DNA of 17,078 nt from an uncultured Planctomycetaceae bacterium (GCA_947307005.1 CAMZHY010000019.1:1-17078); one strand, 5' to 3'; shown: positions 1 to 7,268, counted from the stretch's first letter. The notes: generated from the sequence alone by a model not told the origin. Program-made: numbers and translations.

Positions 1-1173
1 GCGTCGTTTTGGAAATATTCCTTCACTCGAAAAATGCGAGCTACGACGCCCTCAACTTTTTCATTCGCCCCTGCGACTCTAAAAGGCGACTTTCTCGATT
101 TCTCCAACCCCGACGAATCTAAGTCGCGTCCAATTTTTCTTTCCTCCAACTCCCTGTCCGTTCAAGTCAAGGATATTCCCGTTGAAAACGCTCCCGACAA
201 TTACGTCGGCATATACGGCGATATAAAGCAGAAGGTTTCTCTGTCGACAAGCGAAGCCTCGGTCGGCGACGCAATAACACTCTCGCTAGCGTACGTCGGC
301 TACGGCTCGTTTACGGCGGCCGCCGCGCCCAACATCTCAGAACTTGACGGAATCAAAGGAATCTTTCGAGTCTATCCAGCCTCGGAACGCTCAATCGATT
401 CCGGAGTCGCGTTTGACTACAAACTTCGACCTCTCAAAGAAGGAACCTTTGAATTTCCCGCTATCAAAACGTCGTTTTTTAACGTAGAATCTGGGCAATT
501 TGAGTCGATGAAATCTGCGACAAGTCAATTTGTCGTCAAGGCGGGCGTCCTCGCAACTTCTGAAGATCTAAATGAAACCACAACGAGCGCGCCAATAGAA
601 AACGCAAACATCGGCAATTCTGCGAATGCGATTATGCGTCATAAAGAACAGTTTAAACTCGTCGCTATCATAATTGTTGGAGCTTTCGCTTCCTTAACGG
701 CGCTTGCATTGTTCTTTTTTGCGGGACGAAAAGCGTTGCGAGTCCATGCGGAACGCGTCGCTTCAAGCAATCGTCGCATTCTTGATTCCGCTAGAAAAAC
801 TCTTGATTTAGGACTGCTCAAATTAGACGCAACCCCTTCCGAGGGGTTTTCGTTAATTAGATTGTCGTTCTTGCAACTCGTCGGCAAACGGCTCCCCCAT
901 GCTTTGGACTCGTACACTGACGCTGAAATTATCGACTTTCTCGACGTTGAATTCGCCAAAGAAACAGATGAGAAGTCGGAGACGAATAGAACGCTTCGCC
1001 GTATGAAAGATTTTTTCAAGCAATCCGAAGTAATACGATTCGGAGGGCGTTCGTCTCTTGACGCTAACTATAAGGAAAACGTCGTCGCGCTCTTCGATAG
1101 TTGGTCGACCCTCCTTCTTGTACGAACAAAGAAACTGTCGACGATTGCGCGCGATCCAGAAATAACGAGATAA
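1..1173 (+). CDS. batD: BatD-like membrane protein, C-terminal part (5' end outside window)
   Basis: The frame is open from base 1, so the first ATG at 34 is probably internal and the gene starts upstream of the window. What remains is a beta-rich extracytoplasmic region (sequences such as PDNYVGIYGD and FDYKLRPLKEGTFEFPAI resemble BatD beta-sandwich domains), then a Ser/Thr/Asn-rich linker, one hydrophobic segment encoded at about 652-723, and a cytoplasmic helical tail of about 150 residues. This order matches the C-terminal half of BatD/BatE-type 'aerotolerance' proteins, which normally sit beside MoxR ATPase, DUF58 and VWA-domain genes; those would be expected upstream and cannot be seen. 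The exact function of BatD is not established; a role in an envelope complex with Bat VWA proteins is the usual proposal. No terminator is obvious after the stop. Confidence 0.75.
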   Translation, partial: ASFWKYSFTRKMRATTPSTFSFAPATLKGDFLDFSNPDESKSRPIFLSSNSLSVQVKDIPVENAPDNYVGIYGDIKQKVSLSTSEASVGDAITLSLAYVGYGSFTAAAAPNISELDGIKGIFRVYPASERSIDSGVAFDYKLRPLKEGTFEFPAIKTSFFNVESGQFESMKSATSQFVVKAGVLATSEDLNETTTSAPIENANIGNSANAIMRHKEQFKLVAIIIVGAFASLTALALFFFAGRKALRVHAERVASSNRRILDSARKTLDLGLLKLDATPSEGFSLIRLSFLQLVGKRLPHALDSYTDAEIIDFLDVEFAKETDEKSETNRTLRRMKDFFKQSEVIRFGGRSSLDANYKENVVALFDSWSTLLLVRTKKLSTIARDPEITR

Positions 1174-1531
1174 TTTACGAAGCAACGCTTCAATCACACG
1201 TTAGAACTTTTCGTTTTCACATTCGCGCTTCTCACTCGCTTATTTGGAAGACTTGACGTTGCGATTCCCCAAAGCAAACGCCCAGTCCAATCCATCGTCT
1301 ACTCTTCTCCAAGGCGTGCAGAATAGCGGAAGGACGATACAAGTCTCCGTCTTTTCAAAGCGCGCCGAAAAGTTATAATCCTTTGACGCTGTTTGCGCTA
1401 AACACGCCGCAGAACTCTTCCTTAGCGTGAATCCGCCAAATTCCGTTTATATCAACCGATGGCGCGCCAAACAGCCAACCTATTCGTAATCCACACAGTT
1501 CGATTCAAGGCAATACAAGGGAACGCCAACC
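1174..1531. other. non-coding region upstream of the EF-P gene
   Basis: 358 bases separate the BatD-like gene from the EF-P gene. I see no convincing reading frame on either strand that is not a shadow of the neighbours. A small perfect hairpin (GAAGC/GCTTC) lies a few bases after the BatD stop but has no T-run. The only clear signal is a candidate sigma-70-type promoter at 1352-1379, listed separately. Confidence 0.6.
1352..1379 (+). promoter_or_regulatory. candidate sigma-70-type promoter for EF-P
   Basis: A perfect TATAAT (1374-1379) is preceded by TTTTCA (1352-1357, four of six consensus bases) with a 16-base spacer. Transcription would begin near 1386 and give a leader of about 145 bases before the EF-P start at 1532. 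The call rests on motif match only. Confidence 0.4.
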
Positions 1532-2101
1532 ATGATCGCAAAAGACATGAAACGCGGCGACGTGCTCGTCTATAACGGTTCGCCTATCATCGTCGAAAAC
1601 CTCCAAGTTCAGACCCCGTCAGCCCGCGGCGCCGCGACGCTCTATAAGTTCCGTTGCCGCAACCTTATTACGAAAGATAAAATCGATCTCAAGCTCAAGG
1701 GGTCTGATATGCTCGACGAGGCCGATTTTCGCCGCCGAGCCGTGACCTATAGTTATTCGGACGCCTCCGACGTTTACTTTATGGACGCCGAAACGTATGA
1801 AATGTACAACATCGCCAAGGAAGACGTCGCCGAGGAACTTAACTATATCAAAGAGGGGCTTGAAGGGATTTTTGCGCTCATTTACGAGGATCGCTGCGTC
1901 GCAATTAATCTTCCCGTGACCGTCGAAATGCTGGTCACCCAATGCGATCCTGCAGCGCGAGGCAATTCCGCCACCTCTCGTGAAAAGCCTGCGACTGTTG
2001 AAACGGGACTTGTCGTTATGGTTCCCGAGTACCTTGAACAGGGCGAGATCATCAAAGTTGACACGCGTACGGGAGAATTTCTTGGACGCGCCAACAAGTA
2101 A
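1532..2101 (+). CDS. efpL: Elongation factor P-like protein, EfpL/YeiP type
   Basis: At 189 residues this has the three-domain EF-P length. Domain I (about 1-65) carries the loop TPSARGAATLYKFR at 28-41, very like the YeiP/EfpL loop SPTARGAATLYK, with Arg32 at the tip where classical EF-P has a modifiable lysine. The middle domain includes VYFMDAETYEMY, and the C-terminal OB domain ends with KPATVETGLVVMVPEYLEQG and a GRA tail typical of the family. EF-P proteins bind between the ribosomal P and E sites and relieve stalling at polyproline and related motifs; the EfpL subfamily is reported to act without lysine modification. AAGGGAACG precedes the ATG as a weak ribosome binding site. It stands alone, 126 bases before holA, with no EpmA/EpmB-type modification gene in the window. 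The family call is firm; the EfpL subtype is likely. Confidence 0.9.
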   Translation: MIAKDMKRGDVLVYNGSPIIVENLQVQTPSARGAATLYKFRCRNLITKDKIDLKLKGSDMLDEADFRRRAVTYSYSDASDVYFMDAETYEMYNIAKEDVAEELNYIKEGLEGIFALIYEDRCVAINLPVTVEMLVTQCDPAARGNSATSREKPATVETGLVVMVPEYLEQGEIIKVDTRTGEFLGRANK

Positions 2102-2126
2102 TTCTTTTCTCTGTCAATTTGAATTT

Positions 2127-2180
2127 GGCGGGCGCAAGGAAGTTTTTACGTTTTAACGCGACTTTGCGCCTCGCCTTTCT
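2127..2180 (+). terminator. possible terminator after EF-P (imperfect hairpin)
   Basis: GGCG plus GGCGCAA (2127-2137) can pair with TTGCGCC plus CGCC (2164-2175), 11 base pairs with one bulged T, closing a 26-base loop. A short T-rich stretch (TTTCT) follows. The long loop and weak T-run make this uncertain, and it may instead be a structured leader of holA. Confidence 0.25.
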
Positions 2181-2227
2181 CGCCAACGCGCCCGCGTTGA
2201 CGAAGCTTCTTTAGAGAGAACTTCGCC

Positions 2228-3286
2228 ATGGGAGTCGTTTCCGCTCTTGATTTTCTTAAGACCCCCGAAAAATATCCTATACCGCCAGTGTGCGTAATCG
2301 CAGGGGACGAGGCTTTTCTTCGACTGGTTGTGTTTAAAAAAATCCGGGCGACAATTCTCTGCGATCAAGACGCTGATTTCTGTCTTTCTCGTTTTGAGGG
2401 AAACGAAACGTCTTTTAGGGATGTTGTTCGTGAAACGGCAATGACGGCTCTTTTCGGTTCTGGGCGGCGACTTGTCGTCGTCGAGCAAGCTGAATCGTTC
2501 CTTTCGCAAAACAAAGAAAAACTTGAATCGTACGTCGATGAACCAAGTCAAGCGGGGGTCCTAACCCTTCAGGTTGTTTCCTTTCCGTCTAATCTCCGAA
2601 TCTATAAAAAGATTGCCGAAAAAGGGCTTATTGTCGATTGTAAGGCGCTGTCTCGGCGCGCCATTCCCGCATGGCTCCAAGATTGGGTCGTCCAAAATTG
2701 TCAGACAACTCTTACCTGCGAGGGCGCGGACGTCCTCGTCGACCTTGTGGGGGACGACTTAGGCGTATTGGATCAAGAGGTTAGGAGACTGTCGCTTCTT
2801 GCCAACAACGGCGCGATCGACGTTAATCTCATTCGCAACCACGTTGGAACGTGGCGTCAGCGCAAGGTCTGGGATCTTGTCGACGCGGCCCTAGACGGTA
2901 AAACGGCGGAGGCGATGCGTCAACTCGATAAGCTCATTGAGGGAGGAGAGGCGCCAATCGCTATTCTTGCGCAGATGTCTGCGACGCTTCGGAAACTTGC
3001 GGCCGCCTGCGAAATTTTCTACGAAGCGGGAAAGAACCCGGACGTCCCCCGACCAACAATTAGCGCTGTTCTGGATCAAGTCGGAGTTAGGGAATTTGTC
3101 AAAGAAAAAACGACTGAACAACTGAAGAAACTTGGTTCGAAGCGAGGGCGTTATCTTATTCAAACGCTTCTCAACGCCGATCTCGACTTAAAAGGAGGAA
3201 GTCGAACCGAGCCTAGAGTTGTGCTCGAGCGTTTTATAATCCAGATATCGGCGCCTCAGATGCACTCTTTTGAAACAATTCGCTAG
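2228..3286 (+). CDS. holA: DNA polymerase III subunit delta
   Basis: This 352-residue protein matches the HolA clamp-loader subunit in length and layout. The N-terminal AAA-like domain opens with VCVIAGDEAFLRLVVFKKIR (a degenerate GDE..L motif) followed by LFGSGRRLVVVEQAESFL. The middle holds VDLVGDDLGVLDQEVRRLSLL, the characteristic delta helix region. The C-terminal collar domain ends with LIQTLLNADLDLKGGS and PRVVLERFIIQI. Delta opens the beta sliding clamp as part of the gamma/tau complex during replication. The start at 2228 fits the family N-terminus; a purine-rich GAGAGAA lies about 9 bases upstream. The 3' end overlaps folK on the other strand by 53 bp. Confidence 0.9.
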   Translation: MGVVSALDFLKTPEKYPIPPVCVIAGDEAFLRLVVFKKIRATILCDQDADFCLSRFEGNETSFRDVVRETAMTALFGSGRRLVVVEQAESFLSQNKEKLESYVDEPSQAGVLTLQVVSFPSNLRIYKKIAEKGLIVDCKALSRRAIPAWLQDWVVQNCQTTLTCEGADVLVDLVGDDLGVLDQEVRRLSLLANNGAIDVNLIRNHVGTWRQRKVWDLVDAALDGKTAEAMRQLDKLIEGGEAPIAILAQMSATLRKLAAACEIFYEAGKNPDVPRPTISAVLDQVGVREFVKEKTTEQLKKLGSKRGRYLIQTLLNADLDLKGGSRTEPRVVLERFIIQISAPQMHSFETIR

Positions 3287-3839
3287 TTCCTGCTCTAATT
3301 ATTGTGCTTCGAATCGACTCGACAGTAATGCGATAATCCCTAAAGTTCCAGTCTAAGAGCGTTTTCAGTTGTCGGAAGGTCCAGCCCAATATCGGCACCT
3401 TTACGTCGGGAACGATCTCGCAGGCGGGAGACAAAACGAAATCTCGCCACTGAAGTCGTTTGTGCGGCAGCGTTAACTCTTCCGTCGCCATGACGACGTC
3501 TTCATAGAGAAGAATATCTAAATCGATAGTCCTATCGCTCCAAAAACCAGTTCTAACCCTCCCCAAGCGTTCCTCGATCTCTTGTAGCGCAGACAACAGA
3601 TTAAGGGGAGAAAGGCTAGTTTTAAGAATTGCGACTCCATTGACGTACAAAGGCTTGTCGCGAGAGGTCCCAACAGGAAAAGTTTTATAAAAAGAACTCT
3701 GTCTAACGACGTGGACGTCAGGAAGTTCATTTAAGGCCGCCAACCCCTTCTCTACGTTTTTCACAGGATCTCCAAGATTAGAACCAAACGCCACTAGCGC
3801 AAAAGAGTCCTTGGTGGAACGTAGCTTGTGCTTTTCCAT
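3234..3839 (-). CDS. folK: 2-amino-4-hydroxy-6-hydroxymethyldihydropteridine pyrophosphokinase
   Basis: HPPK transfers pyrophosphate from ATP to 6-hydroxymethyl-7,8-dihydropterin, the step before dihydropteroate synthase in folate synthesis. The 201-residue protein starting at 3839 carries the family signatures in order: FALVAFGSNLGDP (13-25), a Tyr/Phe-rich pterin-binding stretch (SSFYKTFPVG), ERLGRVR, and RTIDLDILLY (103-112) with the Mg-binding Asp pair, then LPHKRLQWRDFVLSPACEI. The frame stays open upstream to 4178, but that extension lacks HPPK character and lies over the aroDE 3' end, so the ATG at 3839 is chosen. No strong ribosome binding site is seen. A terminator-like hairpin ends only about 21 bases before this ATG. 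The C-terminus overlaps the holA 3' end tail to tail. Confidence 0.9.
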   Translation of the reverse strand: MEKHKLRSTKDSFALVAFGSNLGDPVKNVEKGLAALNELPDVHVVRQSSFYKTFPVGTSRDKPLYVNGVAILKTSLSPLNLLSALQEIEERLGRVRTGFWSDRTIDLDILLYEDVVMATEELTLPHKRLQWRDFVLSPACEIVPDVKVPILGWTFRQLKTLLDWNFRDYRITVESIRSTIIRAGTSELFQKSASEAPISGL

Positions 3840-3860
3840 CTCTGTTTCGTCGTTACCGCT

Positions 3861-3895
3861 CAAAAAAAGAAAGAGACGCCCGTGGAAAGCGTCTC
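3861..3895 (-). terminator. rho-independent terminator after aroDE
   Basis: On the minus strand GAGACGC pairs perfectly with GCGTCTC (plus-strand 3889-3895 and 3873-3879) around a 9-base loop, followed directly by TTTCTTTTTTT. It lies 36 bases past the aroDE stop and 21 bases before the folK start, so it can either end aroDE transcription or act as an attenuator in front of folK. Confidence 0.75.
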
Positions 3896-3930
3896 GTCTA
3901 AAAGGAATTAAACAGCGCGATAAGCGTTTG

Positions 3931-5451
3931 CTACTCAGCGTGTACGGAACTAAGCGCGCCTCGAACAACGCTGCGCATAAAGGACGCCGAAGCCCGCTTG
4001 CCAGTAAAAAGCTTAAACTGAAGACAGGCCTGGCCGACAAACATCTCCACCCCAGAAACAACACGACATCCCTTCTCACGAGCCATGCGCAGAAGGTAGG
4101 TCGTTTCAGGATTGTAAACAGCGTCGAACACAACCATGCCGCCTCGCAACGATTTAAGTTCCATCGGCGACTCGTCAACGTTCGGAAACATTCCGACCGG
4201 GGTGCAATTGGCTAGGATTTGAACGACATATCCCTCTCGCTCGTCCCAAGGACAAAACTCACAGCCCAACCACCGTGCGACTCGTTCGCCTTCCTCTGCG
4301 TTTCTATCCGCGATAATGACGCGAGCGCCACGCTCATGAAGCCCAAAGGCAATCGCCTTGCCCGCCCCGCCGGCGCCAAGAACCAACGCGCTCTGGCCTT
4401 CTAGGGGACTCGCTTCATCAGCCCGAACAGGTCGTCCCGCCATTGCTGTTTCAATACTGAGAACGGCGGCGATGTAGTCGGTATTGTACCCGTAACTGCT
4501 GTAACCATCGACGACAACGGTATTGCACGCGCCAATCGTTTCAACCGCCGGATCAAACTGAGTAAGTTTCTTTATGATCTCCATCTTGTGTGGAATCGTC
4601 ACGCTTAATCCTTTAACGCCCAAAAGGTCGGACGCCTTGCTCATGAACTCGGACAAATCCTCTTTTGAGACTCTAAAAGGAAGATAGACGGCGTTAATTC
4701 CCTGTTCGGCAAAAGATCGGTTGTGAATTAATGGACTAAGACTATGTTGAATGGGATCGGCTATAACCCCATACACAGAAGTCTCGTTGTTGATTTCGTC
4801 ATAACGATATTCGTCGCGTAAAGTCTTGTAAAAAGGAAGTCCTGGAGCAAGCGTACGCGTTTTGGAAAAAGACGCGTAAGAGTAAGGACATCCCCATTTC
4901 TTGCCAAGAACCCGCGTTAAGAAACCGAATTCAGTCATAGACAAAGCAAGCGTGCGAGGTTTACTCCGATCGGCGTTAGCGCGTTTGAGAAATTCGGCAA
5001 GTCGGAAAACGTCGTCGATGCTCTTCGGCGTCACGGCAATCTTCACAACGTCAGGATCGCCCTTTTCGATTGCTTCGTCGCGAATTGCGTCGAGGTCTTT
5101 CGGAGTCTCATCCATGTTGTGGTAGCTCACAATACGTTTGGTCTTACCAAAACGCGGAATGTTAGGAGCGACGTCAAGCTCGAGATCGATATACTCGACT
5201 CCCTCTGCGATAAGGGAACGTAAAAGCTTAACGCGTTCTTCCTCAGAGCCTCGCCAATTACCCCCGTCTGACTTACGACGAACGGTCGCCAGAACTGCGG
5301 TCGGTCGGTTCGGCAAAAGACGGAAAAGTTGCGGTTCCTTCCGAAGATAGTCCAGACGTAGCTCGACGAACTTCACATGATCCTCGGCCAATTTCTGCCA
5401 CTCTTCGATCATTCTCCTATGGCTGCCGCAACCTATCGTGACGCATATCAT
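3931..5451 (-). CDS. aroDE: Bifunctional 3-dehydroquinate dehydratase (type I) / shikimate dehydrogenase
   Basis: This fused enzyme of 506 residues covers steps 3 and 4 of the shikimate pathway. Residues 1-215 form a type I dehydroquinase: ELRLDY (30-35), SYHNMDETP with His111, the Schiff-base lysine in DVVKIAV (Lys137), LSMTEFGFLTRV with Arg180, and LAPGLP (201-206). Residues 226-506 form AroE: SLSPLIHN (237-244), VTIPHK with catalytic Lys289, NTD (323-325), the NADP-binding GAGGAGKA (359-366), NCTPVGM (415-421), DAVYNPE and GVEMFVGQACLQF. The frame continues 16 codons upstream, but the ATG at 5451 has a good GAGGAG site 8 bases before it and fits the AroD N-terminus. The same domain order is known in plants and some PVC bacteria. 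Both catalytic sites look complete. Confidence 0.93.
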   Translation of the reverse strand: MICVTIGCGSHRRMIEEWQKLAEDHVKFVELRLDYLRKEPQLFRLLPNRPTAVLATVRRKSDGGNWRGSEEERVKLLRSLIAEGVEYIDLELDVAPNIPRFGKTKRIVSYHNMDETPKDLDAIRDEAIEKGDPDVVKIAVTPKSIDDVFRLAEFLKRANADRSKPRTLALSMTEFGFLTRVLGKKWGCPYSYASFSKTRTLAPGLPFYKTLRDEYRYDEINNETSVYGVIADPIQHSLSPLIHNRSFAEQGINAVYLPFRVSKEDLSEFMSKASDLLGVKGLSVTIPHKMEIIKKLTQFDPAVETIGACNTVVVDGYSSYGYNTDYIAAVLSIETAMAGRPVRADEASPLEGQSALVLGAGGAGKAIAFGLHERGARVIIADRNAEEGERVARWLGCEFCPWDEREGYVVQILANCTPVGMFPNVDESPMELKSLRGGMVVFDAVYNPETTYLLRMAREKGCRVVSGVEMFVGQACLQFKLFTGKRASASFMRSVVRGALSSVHAE

Positions 5452-5710
5452 TTTCAACTCCTCGGAACGACGCGGTTTCAAACTACGCCGCATTGACAAC
5501 GTTTCGCCGACGAATGACGCAAGAAATCAAAACGTCGAGTCCCCGACCGGAAGAAATCTTTCCTTCGCGCTAGGGTCTCGGAAAAGCTTCGCGCCAAAAG
5601 CGTCCCACTGCGAGATTCTAACGAAGAACGCTCCGTTTTCAAATAGGTTTGGCTCTCCTTTGTCCTAAATTCCAGAATAATTGATTCAAAAAAAATTTTT
5701 TTCTTAACAT

Positions 5711-5738
5711 TTGTTATTTTCGTTAAAATCGCTATTAT
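5711..5738 (+). promoter_or_regulatory. candidate upstream promoter for the FabZ-like gene
   Basis: TTGTTA (5711-5716), a 16-base spacer and TATTAT (5733-5738, five of six consensus) lie just downstream of the A8T7 tract (5688-5702), which sits where an UP element would be. The surroundings are AT-rich, so chance matches are likely. Confidence 0.3.
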
Positions 5739-5807
5739 TAAAAAAACAACAACGTTCGCCTAACGCGTTAAACGCCGTTCAAAATGGAAACATTCGACTT
5801 CCTCGCC

Positions 5808-5835
5808 TTGAAACGCCCGATAAGATGGTTATAAT
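5808..5835 (+). promoter_or_regulatory. strong candidate sigma-70-type promoter for the FabZ-like gene
   Basis: TTGAAA (5808-5813, five of six consensus bases), a 16-base spacer and a perfect TATAAT (5830-5835). This is the best promoter match in the window. Transcription starting near 5842 would give a leader of roughly 240 bases before the ATG at 6080. Confidence 0.55.
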
Positions 5836-6079
5836 TTCTGGGACGGTTTGACGTTTTGGAGCGGGATTCTCCGTCTCTTGAAAACACAAGTTCGCAACGG
5901 AAAAGATCAAGACGTCTAGTAAATATCGACGTCGTCGTCGTTCCAATTTGGGTAATCGGGTCCCTGCGCTTTGCAAGAGAAATGGACTAGTTTTTTACAT
6001 TCGTTCATTTTTTTAGTCAAAACCTCCGACAAGAGAATGAGAACGTCGTTTCCCTCGGAATTAAAGGAAAGTCCGTAGC

Positions 6080-6586
6080 ATGTATTTTTCATTGATAGAC
6101 AAGATCGACGAATTGAAACCCGGCAAGTCGATTGTCGCAACGAAATCGCTGGCGATGTCGGAAGAGTATCTTCGCGATCACTTTCCTAAGTTTCCTGTTA
6201 TGCCAGGCGTCTTTATGATCGAATCAATGACGCAAGCGTCGGCTTGGCTCGTCAGAGTAACGGAAAACTTTGCCCATAGCATCGTGGTGTTGAAAGGAAC
6301 TAGGCGGGTTAAATTCGGCAAGTTCCTCCAGCCTGGTCAAACGATGGTCGTGACTTCGAATATAGTCTCCGACTCAGAAAACGAGACTGTTCTCGACGCT
6401 CAAGGGTCCATTGACGGAAAAGTGCGTATTCGATCTACGCTTACGCTTGCCAAGTATAATCTTTCAACCTTAGGCGGCAGTCAAGGAGTTTTCGATCCAA
6501 AGATTGTTAAAACACTCAGGGATGAGCTTTCCCTCCTTTGGAGCGGCTATAACGACGGCGAACTTTCCGTCGATTCGGCTTCATAA
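6080..6586 (+). CDS. fabZ: FabZ-like 3-hydroxyacyl-ACP dehydratase (first of two)
   Basis: A 168-residue hotdog-fold protein. The active-site block DHFPKFPVMPGVFMIESMTQ (33-52) keeps the FabZ catalytic His34, the PG pair (42-43) and Glu48. Enzymes of this family remove water from 3-hydroxyacyl-ACP to give trans-2-enoyl-ACP. The length is somewhat above that of a typical FabZ (about 145-150) because of a C-terminal extension after about residue 145. AAAGGAAAG lies about 10 bases before the ATG. It heads a gene set with an ACP, a second FabZ-like protein and a KAS, so it probably works on acyl chains carried by that ACP rather than as the only housekeeping dehydratase. The substrate is not known. 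Confidence 0.85.
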   Translation: MYFSLIDKIDELKPGKSIVATKSLAMSEEYLRDHFPKFPVMPGVFMIESMTQASAWLVRVTENFAHSIVVLKGTRRVKFGKFLQPGQTMVVTSNIVSDSENETVLDAQGSIDGKVRIRSTLTLAKYNLSTLGGSQGVFDPKIVKTLRDELSLLWSGYNDGELSVDSAS

Positions 6587-6616
6587 GCGTTAACCAATAT
6601 CCTTACCTCTCGGTTT

Positions 6617-6634
6617 GCTTGACGTTTGTCAAGC
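6617..6634. repeat. perfect 7-bp inverted repeat upstream of the ACP gene
   Basis: GCTTGAC and GTCAAGC flank a GTTT loop, giving a compact perfect hairpin between the first FabZ-like gene and the ACP gene. No T-run follows. It could be an operator or a leader hairpin. A weak promoter-like pair (TTGTCA at 6626-6631 and TAAAAC at 6650-6655, 18-base spacer) overlaps it, which would fit separate ACP transcription. Confidence 0.4.
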
Positions 6635-6692
6635 GTCCGTTGTAACTTTTAAAACACGCGCCGCGTGCTCTAAACAATAAAGGAGTCCTTTC

Positions 6693-7076
6693 ATGGCGAC
6701 TAAAGACGAAATCCTTGCCGCTGTTACCGACGTTCTGGTTGAATCTCTCGCCGTCGACGAAGACGAAGTTACCCCTGAGGCTACTCTTGTCGACGATTTG
6801 GGCGCCGAATCTATCGACCTTCTTGAGATTGTTTTCAATCTCGAAAAGAAATTCAACATCAAGATCGACCGTAGCGAGCTGATTCCTGAGGATATCTTCA
6901 CGAACCCGGATTACGTCGTCGAGGGTAAACTCACCCCCGCCGGGCTCGGCGTCATTGAAGAACGACTTCCCAACGCCGATCTTGAAGCGTTTCGTCAAAA
7001 CCCCCTCGTTCAGAATATTTCCAAAGTCCTGACCGTCGAAGTGATTTGCGACCTTATCGCTCAGAAACTTGCTTGA
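6693..7076 (+). CDS. Extended acyl carrier protein-like protein
   Basis: The first 60 residues are a normal acyl carrier protein: helix I, then DDLGAESIDLLEIVFNLEKKF, in which Ser40 (GAESIDLLE) is the expected 4'-phosphopantetheine attachment site. Canonical ACPs have about 77-80 residues. This protein has 127, because about 45 residues lie between the helix II/III region and a final helix (TVEVICDLIAQKLA). From memory, similar long ACPs occur in planctomycetes beside FabZ and KAS genes. It is strongly acidic, as ACPs are. AAAGGAG gives a strong ribosome binding site 9 bases before the ATG. A strong terminator lies about 105 bases after the stop, suggesting that the ACP transcript ends there. 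It presumably carries the acyl chain processed by the neighbouring dehydratases and synthase. Confidence 0.88.
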   Translation: MATKDEILAAVTDVLVESLAVDEDEVTPEATLVDDLGAESIDLLEIVFNLEKKFNIKIDRSELIPEDIFTNPDYVVEGKLTPAGLGVIEERLPNADLEAFRQNPLVQNISKVLTVEVICDLIAQKLA

Positions 7077-7181
7077 TGGGACTCGTCGATTTGAGTTCCT
7101 GCGCCTAATCTTTTATTTAGCGCCGGAATTCGACTAGCCTCCCTCGAGTGTGCGGACGTCCTTTTGGGGGCGTCGATCGTA

Positions 7182-7219
7182 GCGGAAGCGGCGGGTTCGG
7201 ATACCGCTTCCGCCTTTTT
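7182..7219 (+). terminator. strong rho-independent terminator after the ACP gene
   Basis: GCGGAAGCGG (7182-7191) pairs perfectly over 10 bp with CCGCTTCCGC (7204-7213) around a 12-base loop, then CTTTTT. It stands between the ACP gene and the second FabZ-like gene, so the second half of the cluster depends on readthrough or on a promoter in the 49 bases before 7269. Confidence 0.85.
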
Positions 7220-7268
7220 GTATGTTCCGCCTGCCGCAGCATGGCGACGTCTACGTCGCGAGTTTGTT

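Larger units (their letters stand above)
5452..6079. other. long non-coding region between divergent aroDE and the FabZ-like gene
   Basis: 628 bases without a convincing gene. A short plus-strand frame beginning inside aroDE (5438-5668) has no recognisable family and no ribosome binding site. The middle is strikingly AT-rich, including an A8T7 tract at 5688-5702, and holds two candidate plus-strand promoters (5711-5738 and 5808-5835). The 240 bases after the second promoter form a long leader of unknown function in which I did not recognise any riboswitch. The aroDE promoter must also lie here, on the minus strand, but I could not single out a good match. Confidence 0.6.

Noticed and set aside
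1181..1195. Hairpin GAAGC/GCTTC after the BatD-like gene as a terminator
   Set aside because: Only a 5-bp stem with a 3-base loop, and no T-run.
3840..4178. Long N-terminal extension of the folK frame, to 314 residues
   Set aside because: It has no HPPK similarity, overlaps the aroDE 3' end and the terminator hairpin, and the family N-terminus fits the ATG at 3839.
5452..5499. Upstream start of aroDE adding 16 residues
   Set aside because: The ATG at 5451 has a GAGGAG site at correct spacing and gives the normal AroD N-terminus; the extension is basic and unrelated.
5438..5668. Possible 76-residue gene upstream of the AT-rich tract
   Set aside because: It starts inside aroDE on the other strand, has no ribosome binding site and no recognisable features.
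5670..5682. TTCCAGAATAAT shared with the 27-nt repeat of the exported protein gene
   Set aside because: A 12-base match between two places in a 17-kb window is expected by chance.
6603..6998. Antisense reading frame opposite the ACP gene
   Set aside because: The plus strand encodes a clear ACP with a strong ribosome binding site; the antisense product has no recognisable family.
7164..7268. Extended start of the second FabZ-like gene
   Set aside because: These codons lie on a perfect terminator hairpin, and the first FabZ-like protein aligns from the ATG at 7269.
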